DNA of 17,393 bases from CAZBSE01 sp964494385 (GCA_964494385.1 CAZBSE010000027.1:1-17393), one strand, 5' to 3'; shown: positions 5,146 to 12,866, counted from the first letter of the stretch. A program made the numbers and translations. Notes: generated from the sequence alone by a model not told the origin.

Positions 5146-7377
5146 TTATTTTTTAAAGATTAAAACTCCAAATCCTGAGGTCGATTGCCATGAATCGTTG
5201 GTGGGATCGTTCCATTTTGAAATACTGTCTCTTTTTCCACTTCCCTGGTCGTCGTTCACTTGAAGGTCAAAGCCGATAATTATACCGTCTTGTGCCGTCA
5301 GGTTTCGATACGGGATTTTTACTTCAACCGCATATCCTCCCTCGATAACCCGGGCTGCACTTTCAAAACCATCCACACTGCCTGTAGAACCAAAAGACTG
5401 TTCGTTTTTAAAGTTTACCCTGAATTGGCCATCATCTTGTTCATAGGAAGTTGTTTTATTATTGTTCTCATCTATAAAAAACTCAATACTGTCCTGCATA
5501 TATACAACCTTGTTGATATCACTTAGCACAGGATCATTTACTTCCATATATGCATAGAGTGCGTTTTCATCCCACAATACCCAGGCTTTTGCAGTTGCAC
5601 CCCGGAATATGTTTTCTTCGTCTTCTATACCCTGAATAAATTTCTCGACAACCAGAGGATTACCTGCATTGTATTTTTCATCCTTGATACCATCGATTTC
5701 GGGAGTCCCGTAATTTGCTGTCGCCCCGCTGGGAGCCGTTACGAAATTAAGTGTACCCCAGTATTTGGGTATCTGGCTTGCAATGTTATTCTTGTCATTC
5801 CATTTGGCAAACACCTGGTCTCCGTTTTTAACCTGGATATCCGATCCCATTGTTATGCTTTCACTGCCTTCTATATACTCAAAGGGAACACGTGTTTCAA
5901 AAATATATCCGCTGTCCGTCTTATTGAAAGCAGCATCTTTAGTATCTTTCCAGTCATAGTTAAGAGCAAATTCAATTATCCTGTTATTTTCATTCAGGGA
6001 ATCTGACCTGTCATTTTTCTCATCAATAAAAATAACAACGGCATCATCTTGCCCGGGACTCTCATCGGATACTTTAAGCAAGATATATAAATATTCTTTA
6101 TCCCAGAGCGCTTTGGCTTCCACATTAAGGTCTTGGGAGGCAGGCAGATTGGGAAAATATTCAGCGAACTGCCATATCTCATCCTCTTTCCCGTCGATTA
6201 CAGCAGTACCTTGAATTACTTTTGCTTTGTTGATCCTGGGAGTTAATTTTTCAGGATCAATCATTCCCCAGTAAAAGGGTTTTGCTTTTTGTTCTTCATC
6301 AAAGGGTAAAGGCCAGTCATTACGATCTGTAAAATAATACCTGAGCCAGGTGTACTCATCTGTCAAACCCCAGAAGGTTACACTGGTTATATGTTCTTTA
6401 TATTTATTCATGATGGTAAATAAATCTTTTACGCGATGCCCCTGTTCGTTTAAAAGCTCCTCACTGATAGTTGAAAAAGACTGTGTCTTTCTTTCATATA
6501 CGGTGATATCCAGTTCAGTGATATGAATTTCCAACCCTAGTTCGGAAAACTCCTTTAATGTTTTTTCAAAGTCATCAAGAGTGGGTTTTTCAAGTGAAAT
6601 ATGCATCTGCATGCCGATACCGTCTATAGGTACACCTTTGGCTTGAAGTTTTTTAACCAGGTCTATAATCGCTTTACGCTTATTGGCGTTTGTAGTGTCG
6701 TACTCATTTAAAAAGAGTTTTGCTTCCGGATCTGCTTCTCTTGCATAACGGAACGCAAGCTCTATATATTCTTCCCCCAATATATCAAACCATTTATTTC
6801 TTCGGAATCCATCCGGTACATCAGGATCGATTGGCTCATTTACCACGTCCCAGGCATAAATCTGCCCCTTGTATCGCTGCATTACCTCAGTGATATGAGT
6901 CTTCATGCGTTCTTTAAGTTTTTCTTTAGTTGCCTGTTCACCGTTTTCTAAGAAAAACCAGTCGGGTACCTGATTATGCCAGATAAGCGTATGACCACGC
7001 AGGGCGATCCCGTTATCTCTGCAAAAATCGGCGATTTTATCAGCATCCTCAAAATCAAAAAGTCCTTCTATGGGTTGGATGTTTTCAGGTTTCATGGCAT
7101 TTTCTGCTGTAATACTTGAGAAATGCTTCAATAATAACTCTCTCTGGGCAGGTATTTCCAATTGAAGCGGTTCTATTGCTGCACCTATATAGAAATCATC
7201 CTTAAAGACCTCTTTGAGTGAGGGAATATCCTCTTCTATAGCAGTTTCTTCAGTAACAGTTTCCTGTTCTTTAATCAAAGGAATATCCTCATCAATAACA
7301 AACTCTTCTGTTTTCTGACAGGCTGCTAAGAGAATAAGTATCAGTAAAAGTAAAAACAGATATCTATATACTTTAAT
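5146..7377 (-). CDS. Endo-1,4-beta-xylanase, GH10 lipoprotein with two CBM9-like modules
   Basis: A secreted enzyme that hydrolyses internal beta-1,4-xylosyl bonds of xylan. From the proposed start at 7377 it has 743 residues. A signal peptide (1-20) reads KVYRYLF, then a Leu/Ile run, then LAAC: a lipobox with Cys20, so the protein is lipid-anchored outside the membrane. An acidic linker follows. The GH10 barrel spans about 55-375, with acid/base E181 in WDVVNEP and nucleophile E288 in HITELDI, plus GHTLIWHNQVPDWF and TFWGLTDEYTW. Two CBM9-like beta-sandwich modules follow (about 380-575 and 580-743; 'AVIDGKEDEIW' and 'PEIDGIKDEKYN' openings). The frame has no ATG, GTG or TTG between the preceding stop and the lipobox. 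A strong Shine-Dalgarno (7381-7391) points to ATT 7375-7377 or ATT 7378-7380. An automatic caller would pick TTG 7276-7278 and lose the signal peptide. The gene is monocistronic and lies downstream of tetR on the same strand. Confidence 0.9.
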   Translation of the reverse strand: MKVYRYLFLLLLILILLAACQKTEEFVIDEDIPLIKEQETVTEETAIEEDIPSLKEVFKDDFYIGAAIEPLQLEIPAQRELLLKHFSSITAENAMKPENIQPIEGLFDFEDADKIADFCRDNGIALRGHTLIWHNQVPDWFFLENGEQATKEKLKERMKTHITEVMQRYKGQIYAWDVVNEPIDPDVPDGFRRNKWFDILGEEYIELAFRYAREADPEAKLFLNEYDTTNANKRKAIIDLVKKLQAKGVPIDGIGMQMHISLEKPTLDDFEKTLKEFSELGLEIHITELDITVYERKTQSFSTISEELLNEQGHRVKDLFTIMNKYKEHITSVTFWGLTDEYTWLRYYFTDRNDWPLPFDEEQKAKPFYWGMIDPEKLTPRINKAKVIQGTAVIDGKEDEIWQFAEYFPNLPASQDLNVEAKALWDKEYLYILLKVSDESPGQDDAVVIFIDEKNDRSDSLNENNRIIEFALNYDWKDTKDAAFNKTDSGYIFETRVPFEYIEGSESITMGSDIQVKNGDQVFAKWNDKNNIASQIPKYWGTLNFVTAPSGATANYGTPEIDGIKDEKYNAGNPLVVEKFIQGIEDEENIFRGATAKAWVLWDENALYAYMEVNDPVLSDINKVVYMQDSIEFFIDENNNKTTSYEQDDGQFRVNFKNEQSFGSTGSVDGFESAARVIEGGYAVEVKIPYRNLTAQDGIIIGFDLQVNDDQGSGKRDSISKWNDPTNDSWQSTSGFGVLIFKK

Positions 7378-7380
7378 AAT

Positions 7381-7391
7381 ATCACCCTTCC
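7381..7391 (-). promoter_or_regulatory. Strong Shine-Dalgarno before the xylanase ATT start
   Basis: On the minus strand this reads GGAAGGGTGAT, close to the full anti-Shine-Dalgarno complement AAGGAGGTGAT. It is followed by ATT ATT AAA. AGGG ends 7 nt before the second ATT (7377-7375). The site shows that translation begins here and not at the TTG 99 nt downstream. Confidence 0.6.
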
Positions 7392-7484
7392 AATTATCGA
7401 TATTTTATCTTAAAGTCAAACAAAAATCTACAGTTAAGGGCCATTGAGATTTCATAAATATAAATAAAAAAACACATTTTAAAA

Positions 7485-8069
7485 TTATTTTGTAATAGCC
7501 TTTAAGAATAAAGCAGATATTTCCTTTTCAAGTTTTGGATTTTCTTCGAATTTTGCTGCAGTACTTGGATTATTTGAAAAATAATATTGGATAATCTCCA
7601 GAAAGATACTTATTGCCTGCGTAGAAACTGAATTATTAATTAATCCCTGTTTTTTCCCATCCTCAACAAGGTCAAAGATCTGGCTCTCTATTTTTTCATT
7701 AACCTCTACTGCTGCCTTCTCTTCATTAATATTACTTTCGATATATTTGGGAAAAAAATGGTTGATTAGGTCTTTTAAAAAATTAATTTTTAATGAGATT
7801 ACTTTTTCAAATTTGATCTTTAAAGAAATCTGACTTCCCATGATTTGTTTTATTCCAAGCAGACTATCATTTAAAAGCTTTTTCAATAGTACTTGTTTTA
7901 AGTTTTCCTTACTCTGAAAAAAATTATATATTGATACCTGCGAAACAGAAGCTTTCCTGGCAATCTCGGCAATTGTGACCTTATTATAACCATATTGATT
8001 AAAAAGCTCTTTCGCGGCTTTTAATATAGAATCTTTTTTTTGCTGACGTCTTCTTTCAAATCCATTCAT
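7485..8069 (-). CDS. TetR/AcrR-family transcriptional regulator
   Basis: A 194-residue, normal-length TetR repressor. AGGAG lies about 8 nt before ATG 8067-8069. The N-terminal DNA-binding domain (about 8-56) is classic: KKDSILKAAKELFNQYGYNKVTIAEIARKASVSQVSIYNFFQSKENL, with the recognition helix around VSQVSIYNFF. The remaining 140 residues are the all-helical ligand-binding and dimer domain, which is not conserved. It is transcribed away from the BcrA-type ABC exporter across a 165-bp gap. This is the standard layout of a repressor controlling an adjacent efflux system and itself. The candidate operator at 8099-8111 supports self-control. The ligand is unknown, probably a hydrophobic or antimicrobial compound exported by the pump. 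Confidence 0.92.
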   Translation of the reverse strand: MNGFERRRQQKKDSILKAAKELFNQYGYNKVTIAEIARKASVSQVSIYNFFQSKENLKQVLLKKLLNDSLLGIKQIMGSQISLKIKFEKVISLKINFLKDLINHFFPKYIESNINEEKAAVEVNEKIESQIFDLVEDGKKQGLINNSVSTQAISIFLEIIQYYFSNNPSTAAKFEENPKLEKEISALFLKAITK

Positions 8070-8098
8070 TAAAAAACTCCTGATATTTTAATAATTAT

Positions 8099-8111
8099 GT
8101 AATTTATTTAC
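8099..8111. promoter_or_regulatory. Candidate TetR operator (GTAA-N5-TTAC)
   Basis: The short inverted repeat GTAATTTATTTAC lies just downstream of the tetR -10 box, over the expected transcription start. The position suits autorepression, but the arms are only four bases and the sequence is very AT-rich, so it may be chance. Confidence 0.3.
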
Positions 8112-8112
8112 T

Positions 8113-8141
8113 ATTTTAATACATAAATATTGATTTTTCAA
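8113..8141 (-). promoter_or_regulatory. tetR promoter
   Basis: On the minus strand, TTGAAA (8136-8141) and TAAAAT (8113-8118) are spaced by 17 bp, each one mismatch from consensus. The -35 box sits in the palindrome TTGATTTTTCAA (8130-8141). The other half, TTGATT (8130-8135), with TAGGAT (8153-8158) at 17 bp, could be a weaker promoter for the ABC operon on the plus strand. The two promoters would then be back to back. Confidence 0.45.
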
Positions 8142-8234
8142 ATAAATTCGGTTAGGATATAAAAATTATTAGTTAAAATATTTAAAAATATAAGTAAAAT
8201 ACCCGCAAAATAGAGATTAGGAGATGTATAAATT

Positions 8235-9161
8235 ATGAAAAGTATAATTAGAACAGAACATTTGACGAAACATTATGGCAAGGTTCATGCTTTAAAAAAT
8301 GTTTCAATATCTATCAAAAAAGGAGAAATCTATGGTTTTCTGGGACTTAATGGCGCAGGCAAGACTACAACGATTTTACTGCTACTCGGAATAATAAATC
8401 CTACAACAGGTGCTTCTTTTTTATATGGGGAAAAAGTCAGTGCCGGGAATAACAGGTTATGGAAAAATGTAGGATATCTTCTGGAAAGACAATATTCATA
8501 TCCTGAACTTACAGTCAGTGAAAATCTTGAGATTATACGACACCTGCGCGATATATCTGATAGAAAATCAATTGACACCATTATTACCAGGCTAAAATTA
8601 GATTCATATAAAGAGGTAAGAGCAAAAAATCTATCCCTGGGCAATGCCCAGCGTCTTGGTCTGGCAAAAGCACTTTTACACAATCCAGATATTTTAATTC
8701 TGGACGAGCCTGCAAACGGTCTGGACCCGGCTGGAATTGTGGAAATTCGGGAACTGTTAAAAGGTCTTGCCTGCAATCATGGAGTAACAATATTTATATC
8801 AAGCCATATATTGGGTGAGATATCCAGACTTGCCACAAGGATTGGAATCATTCATCAGGGCAGCTTGATACAGGAAATAGACACAAATGAATTGGAGAAC
8901 CTTTGCAAAAAACGGCTCGTCCTTGATGCTGATAATAAAGAAGCAGCAAGATTAAAGCTTCTTGAAAACGGATTTCCGGTAAACGTATCCGAAGAAGGGT
9001 TGCTGGAAGTAAAAGAGGATGACGCAATAAAACACCCAGAAAAAATCGCAAATATTTTAGTATATGCGGGCCTTCCGCCAAAAATGCTGAAAGTAGAAGA
9101 GGAAAATCTGGAGTCATATTTTTTAAGAATAATCGGAGTGAATGGGGGAAATATAAAATGA
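8235..9161 (+). CDS. ABC exporter ATP-binding protein (BcrA-like)
   Basis: A 308-residue nucleotide-binding subunit, a little longer than the 230-residue core because of a C-terminal extension typical of antibiotic-exporter ATPases. AGGAGA lies 10 nt before the ATG. Walker A is GLNGAGKTT (37-45), the signature LSLGNAQRL (133-141), Walker B ILILDEP (153-159) and the H-loop SSH (189-191). The Q-loop position carries Glu (YLLERQYSYPELTVSENL), and LSLGN replaces LSGGQ; both are usual in the bacitracin/lantibiotic-exporter subfamily. Residues about 215-308 form a small mixed domain. The gene overlaps its permease by 4 bp (ATGA at 9158-9161). It probably powers export of a peptide or lipophilic drug and is likely repressed by the divergent TetR protein. 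Confidence 0.93.
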   Translation: MKSIIRTEHLTKHYGKVHALKNVSISIKKGEIYGFLGLNGAGKTTTILLLLGIINPTTGASFLYGEKVSAGNNRLWKNVGYLLERQYSYPELTVSENLEIIRHLRDISDRKSIDTIITRLKLDSYKEVRAKNLSLGNAQRLGLAKALLHNPDILILDEPANGLDPAGIVEIRELLKGLACNHGVTIFISSHILGEISRLATRIGIIHQGSLIQEIDTNELENLCKKRLVLDADNKEAARLKLLENGFPVNVSEEGLLEVKEDDAIKHPEKIANILVYAGLPPKMLKVEEENLESYFLRIIGVNGGNIK

Positions 9162-9943
9162 AAGGTATTTTATCTGCTTTGTGGGTCGAAAGCCTCAAAG
9201 TACGCAAGTCAAGAATATTTCCGATAACAATTCTGGCTTTTGCTTTTATTTCTATTTTTATGGGGCTTTTAATATTTATCGCAAAGAATCCCGAACTGGT
9301 CAGTAAGCTTGGTCTACTTGGCACCAAAGCAACCTTTTTTGGGGAAGAGACTGATTGGTCTGCATATTTCAATCTGTTCATGCAGATAGTCAGTATGATA
9401 GGGCTAATAGGATTCGGGTTTGTAACAAGCTGGATTTTTGGAAGAGAATATTCTGATCGTACCATAAAGGATATGCTTGCATTGCCCGTTTCCCGGTATG
9501 TCATTGTTTTATCGAAATTAATTGTAACGGCTGTCTGGTGCCTTTTACTTACCCTTGTTTTGTTTGCTGTCGGATTGGCGGCAGGATGGATGATTCATAT
9601 TCCGGGATGGTCGGGGGGACTTGCCCTGCAAAGCTTTTATACCGTTATTATGACTTATATTCTCACCATACTGCTCTGTCCCACCGTAGCCTTCTTCGCA
9701 AGTTATGGCCGGGGATACTTGCCGCCTATTGGTTTTGTGATAGTCACTCTTATAGCCGGGCAGTTCATCAATGCATTGGGTCTTGGACAATATTTCCCAT
9801 GGATGATCCCTTCTCTTTATAGCGGAGCTGCCGGAGCAGAGGGACCGCATCTGGAAATTATAAGTTACATCATTCTTTGTTTTACAGGTTTAGCCGGACT
9901 GATTGGAACACTTGCATGGTGGCGCTTTGCGGATCAAAACTAA
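9158..9943 (+). CDS. ABC-2 type permease, BcrB-like
   Basis: A 261-residue integral membrane subunit that partners the preceding ATPase. It has six hydrophobic segments: about 20-40, 65-90, 110-135, 165-185, 195-215 and 232-255. The first cytosolic segment WVESLKVRKSRIF and the sequence IFGREYSDRTIKDMLALPVSRYVIVLSKLIV (about 92-122) are the coupling region typical of the BcrB/ABC-2 family, where E-Y-x-x-x-T-x-K-x-x-L-x-x-P-V-S-R is conserved. Start and stop of the pair overlap, so both subunits are made together; two permeases and two ATPases form the transporter. No terminator is visible before the convergent iron-sulfur remnant that starts 4 bp after the stop. Confidence 0.9.
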   Translation: MKGILSALWVESLKVRKSRIFPITILAFAFISIFMGLLIFIAKNPELVSKLGLLGTKATFFGEETDWSAYFNLFMQIVSMIGLIGFGFVTSWIFGREYSDRTIKDMLALPVSRYVIVLSKLIVTAVWCLLLTLVLFAVGLAAGWMIHIPGWSGGLALQSFYTVIMTYILTILLCPTVAFFASYGRGYLPPIGFVIVTLIAGQFINALGLGQYFPWMIPSLYSGAAGAEGPHLEIISYIILCFTGLAGLIGTLAWWRFADQN

Positions 9944-9947
9944 AAGT

Positions 9948-10058
9948 TTATTTGGATGTTAAATATTTATTTGCTACTTTAAGTTCATCCATCATGGCTA
10001 TATGTTGGGGGCATTTTTTCTCGCACTGACCGCATTTAATACACTTAGAAGTATCCAT
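9948..10058 (-). pseudogene. [4Fe-4S] cysteine tail, 36 codons, probable aldo/keto reductase C-terminal remnant
   Basis: From ATG 10056-10058 to TAA 9948-9950 the minus strand encodes MDTSKCIKCGQCEKKCPQHI followed by AMMDELKVANKYLTSK. CxxCxxCxxxCP is a complete ligand set for one [4Fe-4S] cluster. Together with the P-Q-H-I and the helix ending K-Y-L it closely resembles the C-terminus of iron-sulfur aldo/keto reductases ('predicted oxidoreductases'), which are about 370 residues. The frame is open only nine codons upstream of the ATG (SSENK visible) before a TAA, so the rest of the enzyme is gone. I call it a remnant; a free-standing minimal ferredoxin-like peptide cannot be excluded. No Shine-Dalgarno is seen. 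Confidence 0.6.
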
Positions 10059-10437
10059 TTTATTTTCTGAGGACAACAAATCTTATATAGAGTCTGTAAT
10101 AGAGAAATGTTATTGTTTGTCTGCTTAAAATATACTAATATGAGCGGATATTTCCGAAATAATCAGAATGGACTGGGTCCGTGTACGCCAGTTTCTACCA
10201 TCTATTCCCCAACTTCTTAAGAAGGCAATCTCGGCAATTCCTATGAAGCCGCATATCAAAAGAATTTTTGTTGGATTTTGAAATACCGGCGGTGCTTAGG
10301 CAATTTTTATCAGAAAAGAACTTGTGTTTTTTAGGATTTAGTATATCATTTGTAATAAGTAATTGCTTATAGACTTATATAGCTCGAGGTGCGGCTTTAG
10401 GAGTTAATTAATTAAGGATGGTAAATAATTTAGATAT
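10059..10437. other. Intergenic region, no recognisable gene
   Basis: About 380 bp between the iron-sulfur remnant and the second ABC operon. The longest open run is on the minus strand (10125-10295, 56 codons, beginning APPVFQNPTK). It has no ATG and no match I recognise. The 3' part is more AT-rich and should hold the promoter of the ABC operon. Confidence 0.35.
10355..10370. promoter_or_regulatory. Candidate ArsR operator upstream of the second ABC operon
   Basis: An inverted repeat, ATAAG-TAATTG-CTTAT, is followed by a partial direct repeat, CTTATAGA / CTTATATA. It lies about 80 bp upstream of the ABC start, where a repressor encoded in the operon (the ArsR at 12136) would be expected to bind. 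The arms are short, so this is tentative. Confidence 0.25.
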
Positions 10438-10448
10438 GGGTGATAAAA

Positions 10449-11366
10449 ATGTATTCAATAGAAGTTAGAGATTTAACCAAAAACTTTAATGGATTTAAAG
10501 CAGTGGATAAAATATCGTTTATGATAAAAAGCGGAGAACTTTTTGGTCTTCTCGGTCCCAACGGTGCCGGTAAAACGACGACCATCAGGATGCTTACAGG
10601 AATTTTTAAACCAACAAGCGGTACTGCTTTAGTAGGAGAATATGATATACAAAAAAATCCGCTGGAAGCCAAGCAGTTTATGGGAATAGTCCCTGAGATG
10701 GCAAATGCATATGTAGATCTTTCGGCATTTAGGAATTTATTGCTTATGGGGGAGTTGTACGGGATACGGAAAAAAGAAATAATGGAAAAAGCTGAAATTC
10801 TGTTAAAGCTTTTTGGATTATATGAGAGAAGAAATAATAAGGTAAAGACTTTTTCCAAAGGTATGAAGCAGAGATTGATCGTGGCTATGGGACTGATAAA
10901 TGATCCTAAAATATTATTTTTAGATGAACCTACTTCTGGACTGGATGTAGAGAGTGTCAGATTGATCAGAGATCTTATAAAAGATTTCAATAGCAAAGGG
11001 ACTACTGTAATTTTGACAACTCATAATATTGAAGAAGCAAATCAGCTCTGTGACAGAGTGGCAATTATGAATCACGGCCGGATCGTAGCTATTGATTCCC
11101 CTGAAAAACTAAAAAGCACTTTTCAGAGTACAGCCTCTATTGAAGTAGCTTTTGATAAGGAAGTAAAGGCGGAGGAATTATTATTTGGCGATGTGGTTAC
11201 TGAGGTAAAGAAAGTTGGAGATAAACTAAGATTATACAGCAGAAGAACCGGAGAAGTTATTCCACTGCTGGCTAAATATTCAGATTCTATCGGCAGTAAA
11301 ATCATATCAATTAATACAATAGCACCTAACCTGGAAGATGTATTTGTAAGGCTGACAAAGGAGTAA
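10449..11366 (+). CDS. ABC-2 exporter ATP-binding protein (DrrA/NodI-like)
   Basis: A 305-residue nucleotide-binding subunit. GGGTGAT at 10438-10444 is a good Shine-Dalgarno for ATG 10449. An in-frame GTG at 10440 falls inside this site and is therefore unlikely as the start. Walker A is GPNGAGKTT (36-44), the signature FSKGMKQRL (135-143), Walker B ILFLDEP (155-161) and the H-loop TTH. The Q-loop position has Glu (IVPEMANAY). The C-terminal extension ends TIAPNLEDVFVRLTKE, the typical closing motif of DrrA/ABC-2 exporter ATPases. It drives an export pump with the permease 5 bp downstream. The operon ends with arsR. The substrate may be a drug, lipid or other toxic compound. Confidence 0.93.
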   Translation: MYSIEVRDLTKNFNGFKAVDKISFMIKSGELFGLLGPNGAGKTTTIRMLTGIFKPTSGTALVGEYDIQKNPLEAKQFMGIVPEMANAYVDLSAFRNLLLMGELYGIRKKEIMEKAEILLKLFGLYERRNNKVKTFSKGMKQRLIVAMGLINDPKILFLDEPTSGLDVESVRLIRDLIKDFNSKGTTVILTTHNIEEANQLCDRVAIMNHGRIVAIDSPEKLKSTFQSTASIEVAFDKEVKAEELLFGDVVTEVKKVGDKLRLYSRRTGEVIPLLAKYSDSIGSKIISINTIAPNLEDVFVRLTKE

Positions 11367-11371
11367 GAAAA

Positions 11372-12112
11372 ATGAATTTCATCGGGCAGTTAAGGAAGTC
11401 TCTGGCTGTTACTAAAAAAGATTTGTTTATTTTTTATTTAAAAGGACCGGTTGTAATATCCGGAATACTTATGCCGTCTTTTTTATTTGTTGCTTTTGCT
11501 GTGGGAAGAAATCTTTCTTTTAATTTTTTAATACCCGGACTGATGAGTATGGCACTTTTTGTTACTGCTTCATCTATAGGCCCGGTAGTAGCACCGTGGG
11601 AAACCAGAATGCGGACTTTTGAAAGGTTAGTTTCAGCACCTGTTACATTGTGGGCAATTATTCTGGGGGATATATTTGCATCCCTTATGTTTGGCCTGTT
11701 CATAACCTTTTTTATTTTTATAATAAGTATTGTTTTACTGGGGGTAGAGATAATAAGTTTAAGCCTGGTAGCAGGGACCATTATTGCGGCTTTTTGCTTC
11801 TCGTCTTTAGGCCTGCTGATTTCGGCTCCACCTACCGATAATCCATCAAATATAATGATGCTCCAGAGTATGATCAAATTCCCCCTGATCTTTATAAGCG
11901 GTGTATTTGTTCCCATTGATAATATGGGAAACTGGAAATTTATTTCATATATTTCTCCTCTGACTTATTATACTGATTTAGCCAGAAATTCTATAAGCGG
12001 CACAAGCAATTTCAGTCCCATTATTGATCTCCTGGCTCTTATTGGGTTTAGTATCCTGTTCTTTACTGCTGCTATAGTATGGCATAAAAAAAGTTTGACC
12101 AAGAGATTTTAA
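11372..12112 (+). CDS. ABC-2 type permease (DrrB/NodJ-like)
   Basis: A 246-residue membrane subunit of normal length for the DrrB/NodJ group. AAGGAG overlaps the end of the ATPase gene and lies about 8 nt before the ATG. Six membrane helices are visible: about 24-42, 50-68, 90-118, 124-148, 165-182 and 212-232. The cytosolic coupling segment TRMRTFERLVSAPVTLWAIILGD (about 76-98) and the closing motif FPLIFISGVFVPIDNMG...ISYISPLTYYTDLAR (about 165-205) are strongly conserved in ABC-2 permeases. It is co-transcribed with the ATPase before it and the ArsR regulator 23 bp after it. Confidence 0.92.
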   Translation: MNFIGQLRKSLAVTKKDLFIFYLKGPVVISGILMPSFLFVAFAVGRNLSFNFLIPGLMSMALFVTASSIGPVVAPWETRMRTFERLVSAPVTLWAIILGDIFASLMFGLFITFFIFIISIVLLGVEIISLSLVAGTIIAAFCFSSLGLLISAPPTDNPSNIMMLQSMIKFPLIFISGVFVPIDNMGNWKFISYISPLTYYTDLARNSISGTSNFSPIIDLLALIGFSILFFTAAIVWHKKSLTKRF

Positions 12113-12135
12113 AGAATAAAATAGCGAGGTAGCGA

Positions 12136-12471
12136 GTGAAAGATAAAGTGGTAATAATGTCAGAAATATTCAAGGCCCTGGGCGAACCGACAAGGCTTAG
12201 GATAATAAGGATGCTGGCATCTAAAATGGAAGATAATCTATGTGTCATTGATCTGGCAAAAAAGCTCGGGATTACTCAACCGGCTGCTTCTCAGCATATA
12301 AAAATTTTGAAAAGTGTTGGTATACTTGAACCAAATAGGATAGGTTTTCGTGTATACTATAGTGTAAATGCAGATGTTTTGAATGCATACAAAGAGGATA
12401 TCGATAAACTGTTTAAAATAGTGTTTGAAAAATGCCCCAAATATGGTAAATGTAAGGGGCATAAGGTTTAA
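12136..12471 (+). CDS. ArsR/SmtB-family winged-helix regulator with C-terminal cysteines
   Basis: A 111-residue ArsR-type repressor. GAGG lies 6 nt before GTG 12136, which I prefer to ATG 12157, which lacks a good site. It follows the ArsR order: dimer helix and MSEIFKALGEPTRLRIIRML, then CVIDLAKKLGITQPAASQHIKILKSVGILEP (recognition helix SQHIKIL), then the wing NRIGFRVYYSVN. The classic arsenic-binding C-V-C-D-L-C site is reduced to a single Cys (LCVIDL). However, the C-terminus carries Cys-x5-Cys and a His (KCPKYGKCKGH), which could bind a metal or thiol-reactive ligand. Being last in the ABC exporter operon, it most likely represses that operon from a site such as 10355-10370. Family sure, ligand inferred. 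Confidence 0.92.
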   Translation: MKDKVVIMSEIFKALGEPTRLRIIRMLASKMEDNLCVIDLAKKLGITQPAASQHIKILKSVGILEPNRIGFRVYYSVNADVLNAYKEDIDKLFKIVFEKCPKYGKCKGHKV

Positions 12472-12479
12472 CTCTATTG

Positions 12480-12578
12480 GAAGATAACTATCCGGTTATG
12501 AAAGAAAACAAAGATTGCAGGTTAGATAAGTCATGGGCAAGGCTAATACAGAAGAATATATCCGGGATAACTATATAG
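12480..12578 (+). pseudogene. Probable IS91-like transposase scrap
   Basis: One plus-strand frame reads EDNYPVMKENKDCRLDKSWARLIQKN before TAG 12576-12578. The R-L-x-x-S-W-A-R-L-I-Q-K string matches the segment just before the C-terminal zinc-binding part (family pattern WARLIQKIYEVDPLxCPKC) of IS91-like transposases. Dropping one base after IQK would give KIYPG, so a frameshift is likely. It has no start, no ends and no other transposase part. The call rests on one remembered motif. The rest of 12579-12790 shows nothing recognisable. Confidence 0.4.
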
Positions 12579-12791
12579 ACTGCGACCATGTGTATTGAGA
12601 TTTTTACAAGGTGGCATGATATAGGCCTACAATAAAATAGACCTAGATATTGGATTTTCTTAAATTTCTTCTATTCTACGTGTTTTCTGATCTAATATTA
12701 TAACCAACGGTCATTTTTGTCTCCGATAACCTAAGATATGTTGACCTATAGGGGATTGTAGGTTGGTGATCTAGAAGCAAGCTCTTATAAA

Positions 12792-12820
12792 TTGAATTAA
12801 TAGCTTTAAAAATATAGAAT
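12792..12820 (+). promoter_or_regulatory. Probable promoter of the gpmA-pfkB operon
   Basis: TTGAAT (12792-12797) and TAGAAT (12815-12820) are spaced by 17 bp. Initiation would be near 12827, leaving a leader of about 40 nt before the gpmA ATG. Confidence 0.5.
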
Positions 12821-12866
12821 AAAGGTATATTAACAGAAAATTTGCAGCTCCCGGATGGTAATTTAA

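Noticed and set aside
10125..10295. 56-codon open minus-strand run (beginning APPVFQNPTK) upstream of the iron-sulfur tail
   Set aside because: It has no ATG, no ribosome site and no recognisable motif, and overlapping frames are also partly open. It cannot be told from chance.
12430..12465. Inverted repeat ATGCCCC...GGGGCAT at the end of arsR
   Set aside because: It lies inside the coding sequence for the Cys-containing tail, has a 17-nt loop and no T run, so it is not a terminator.
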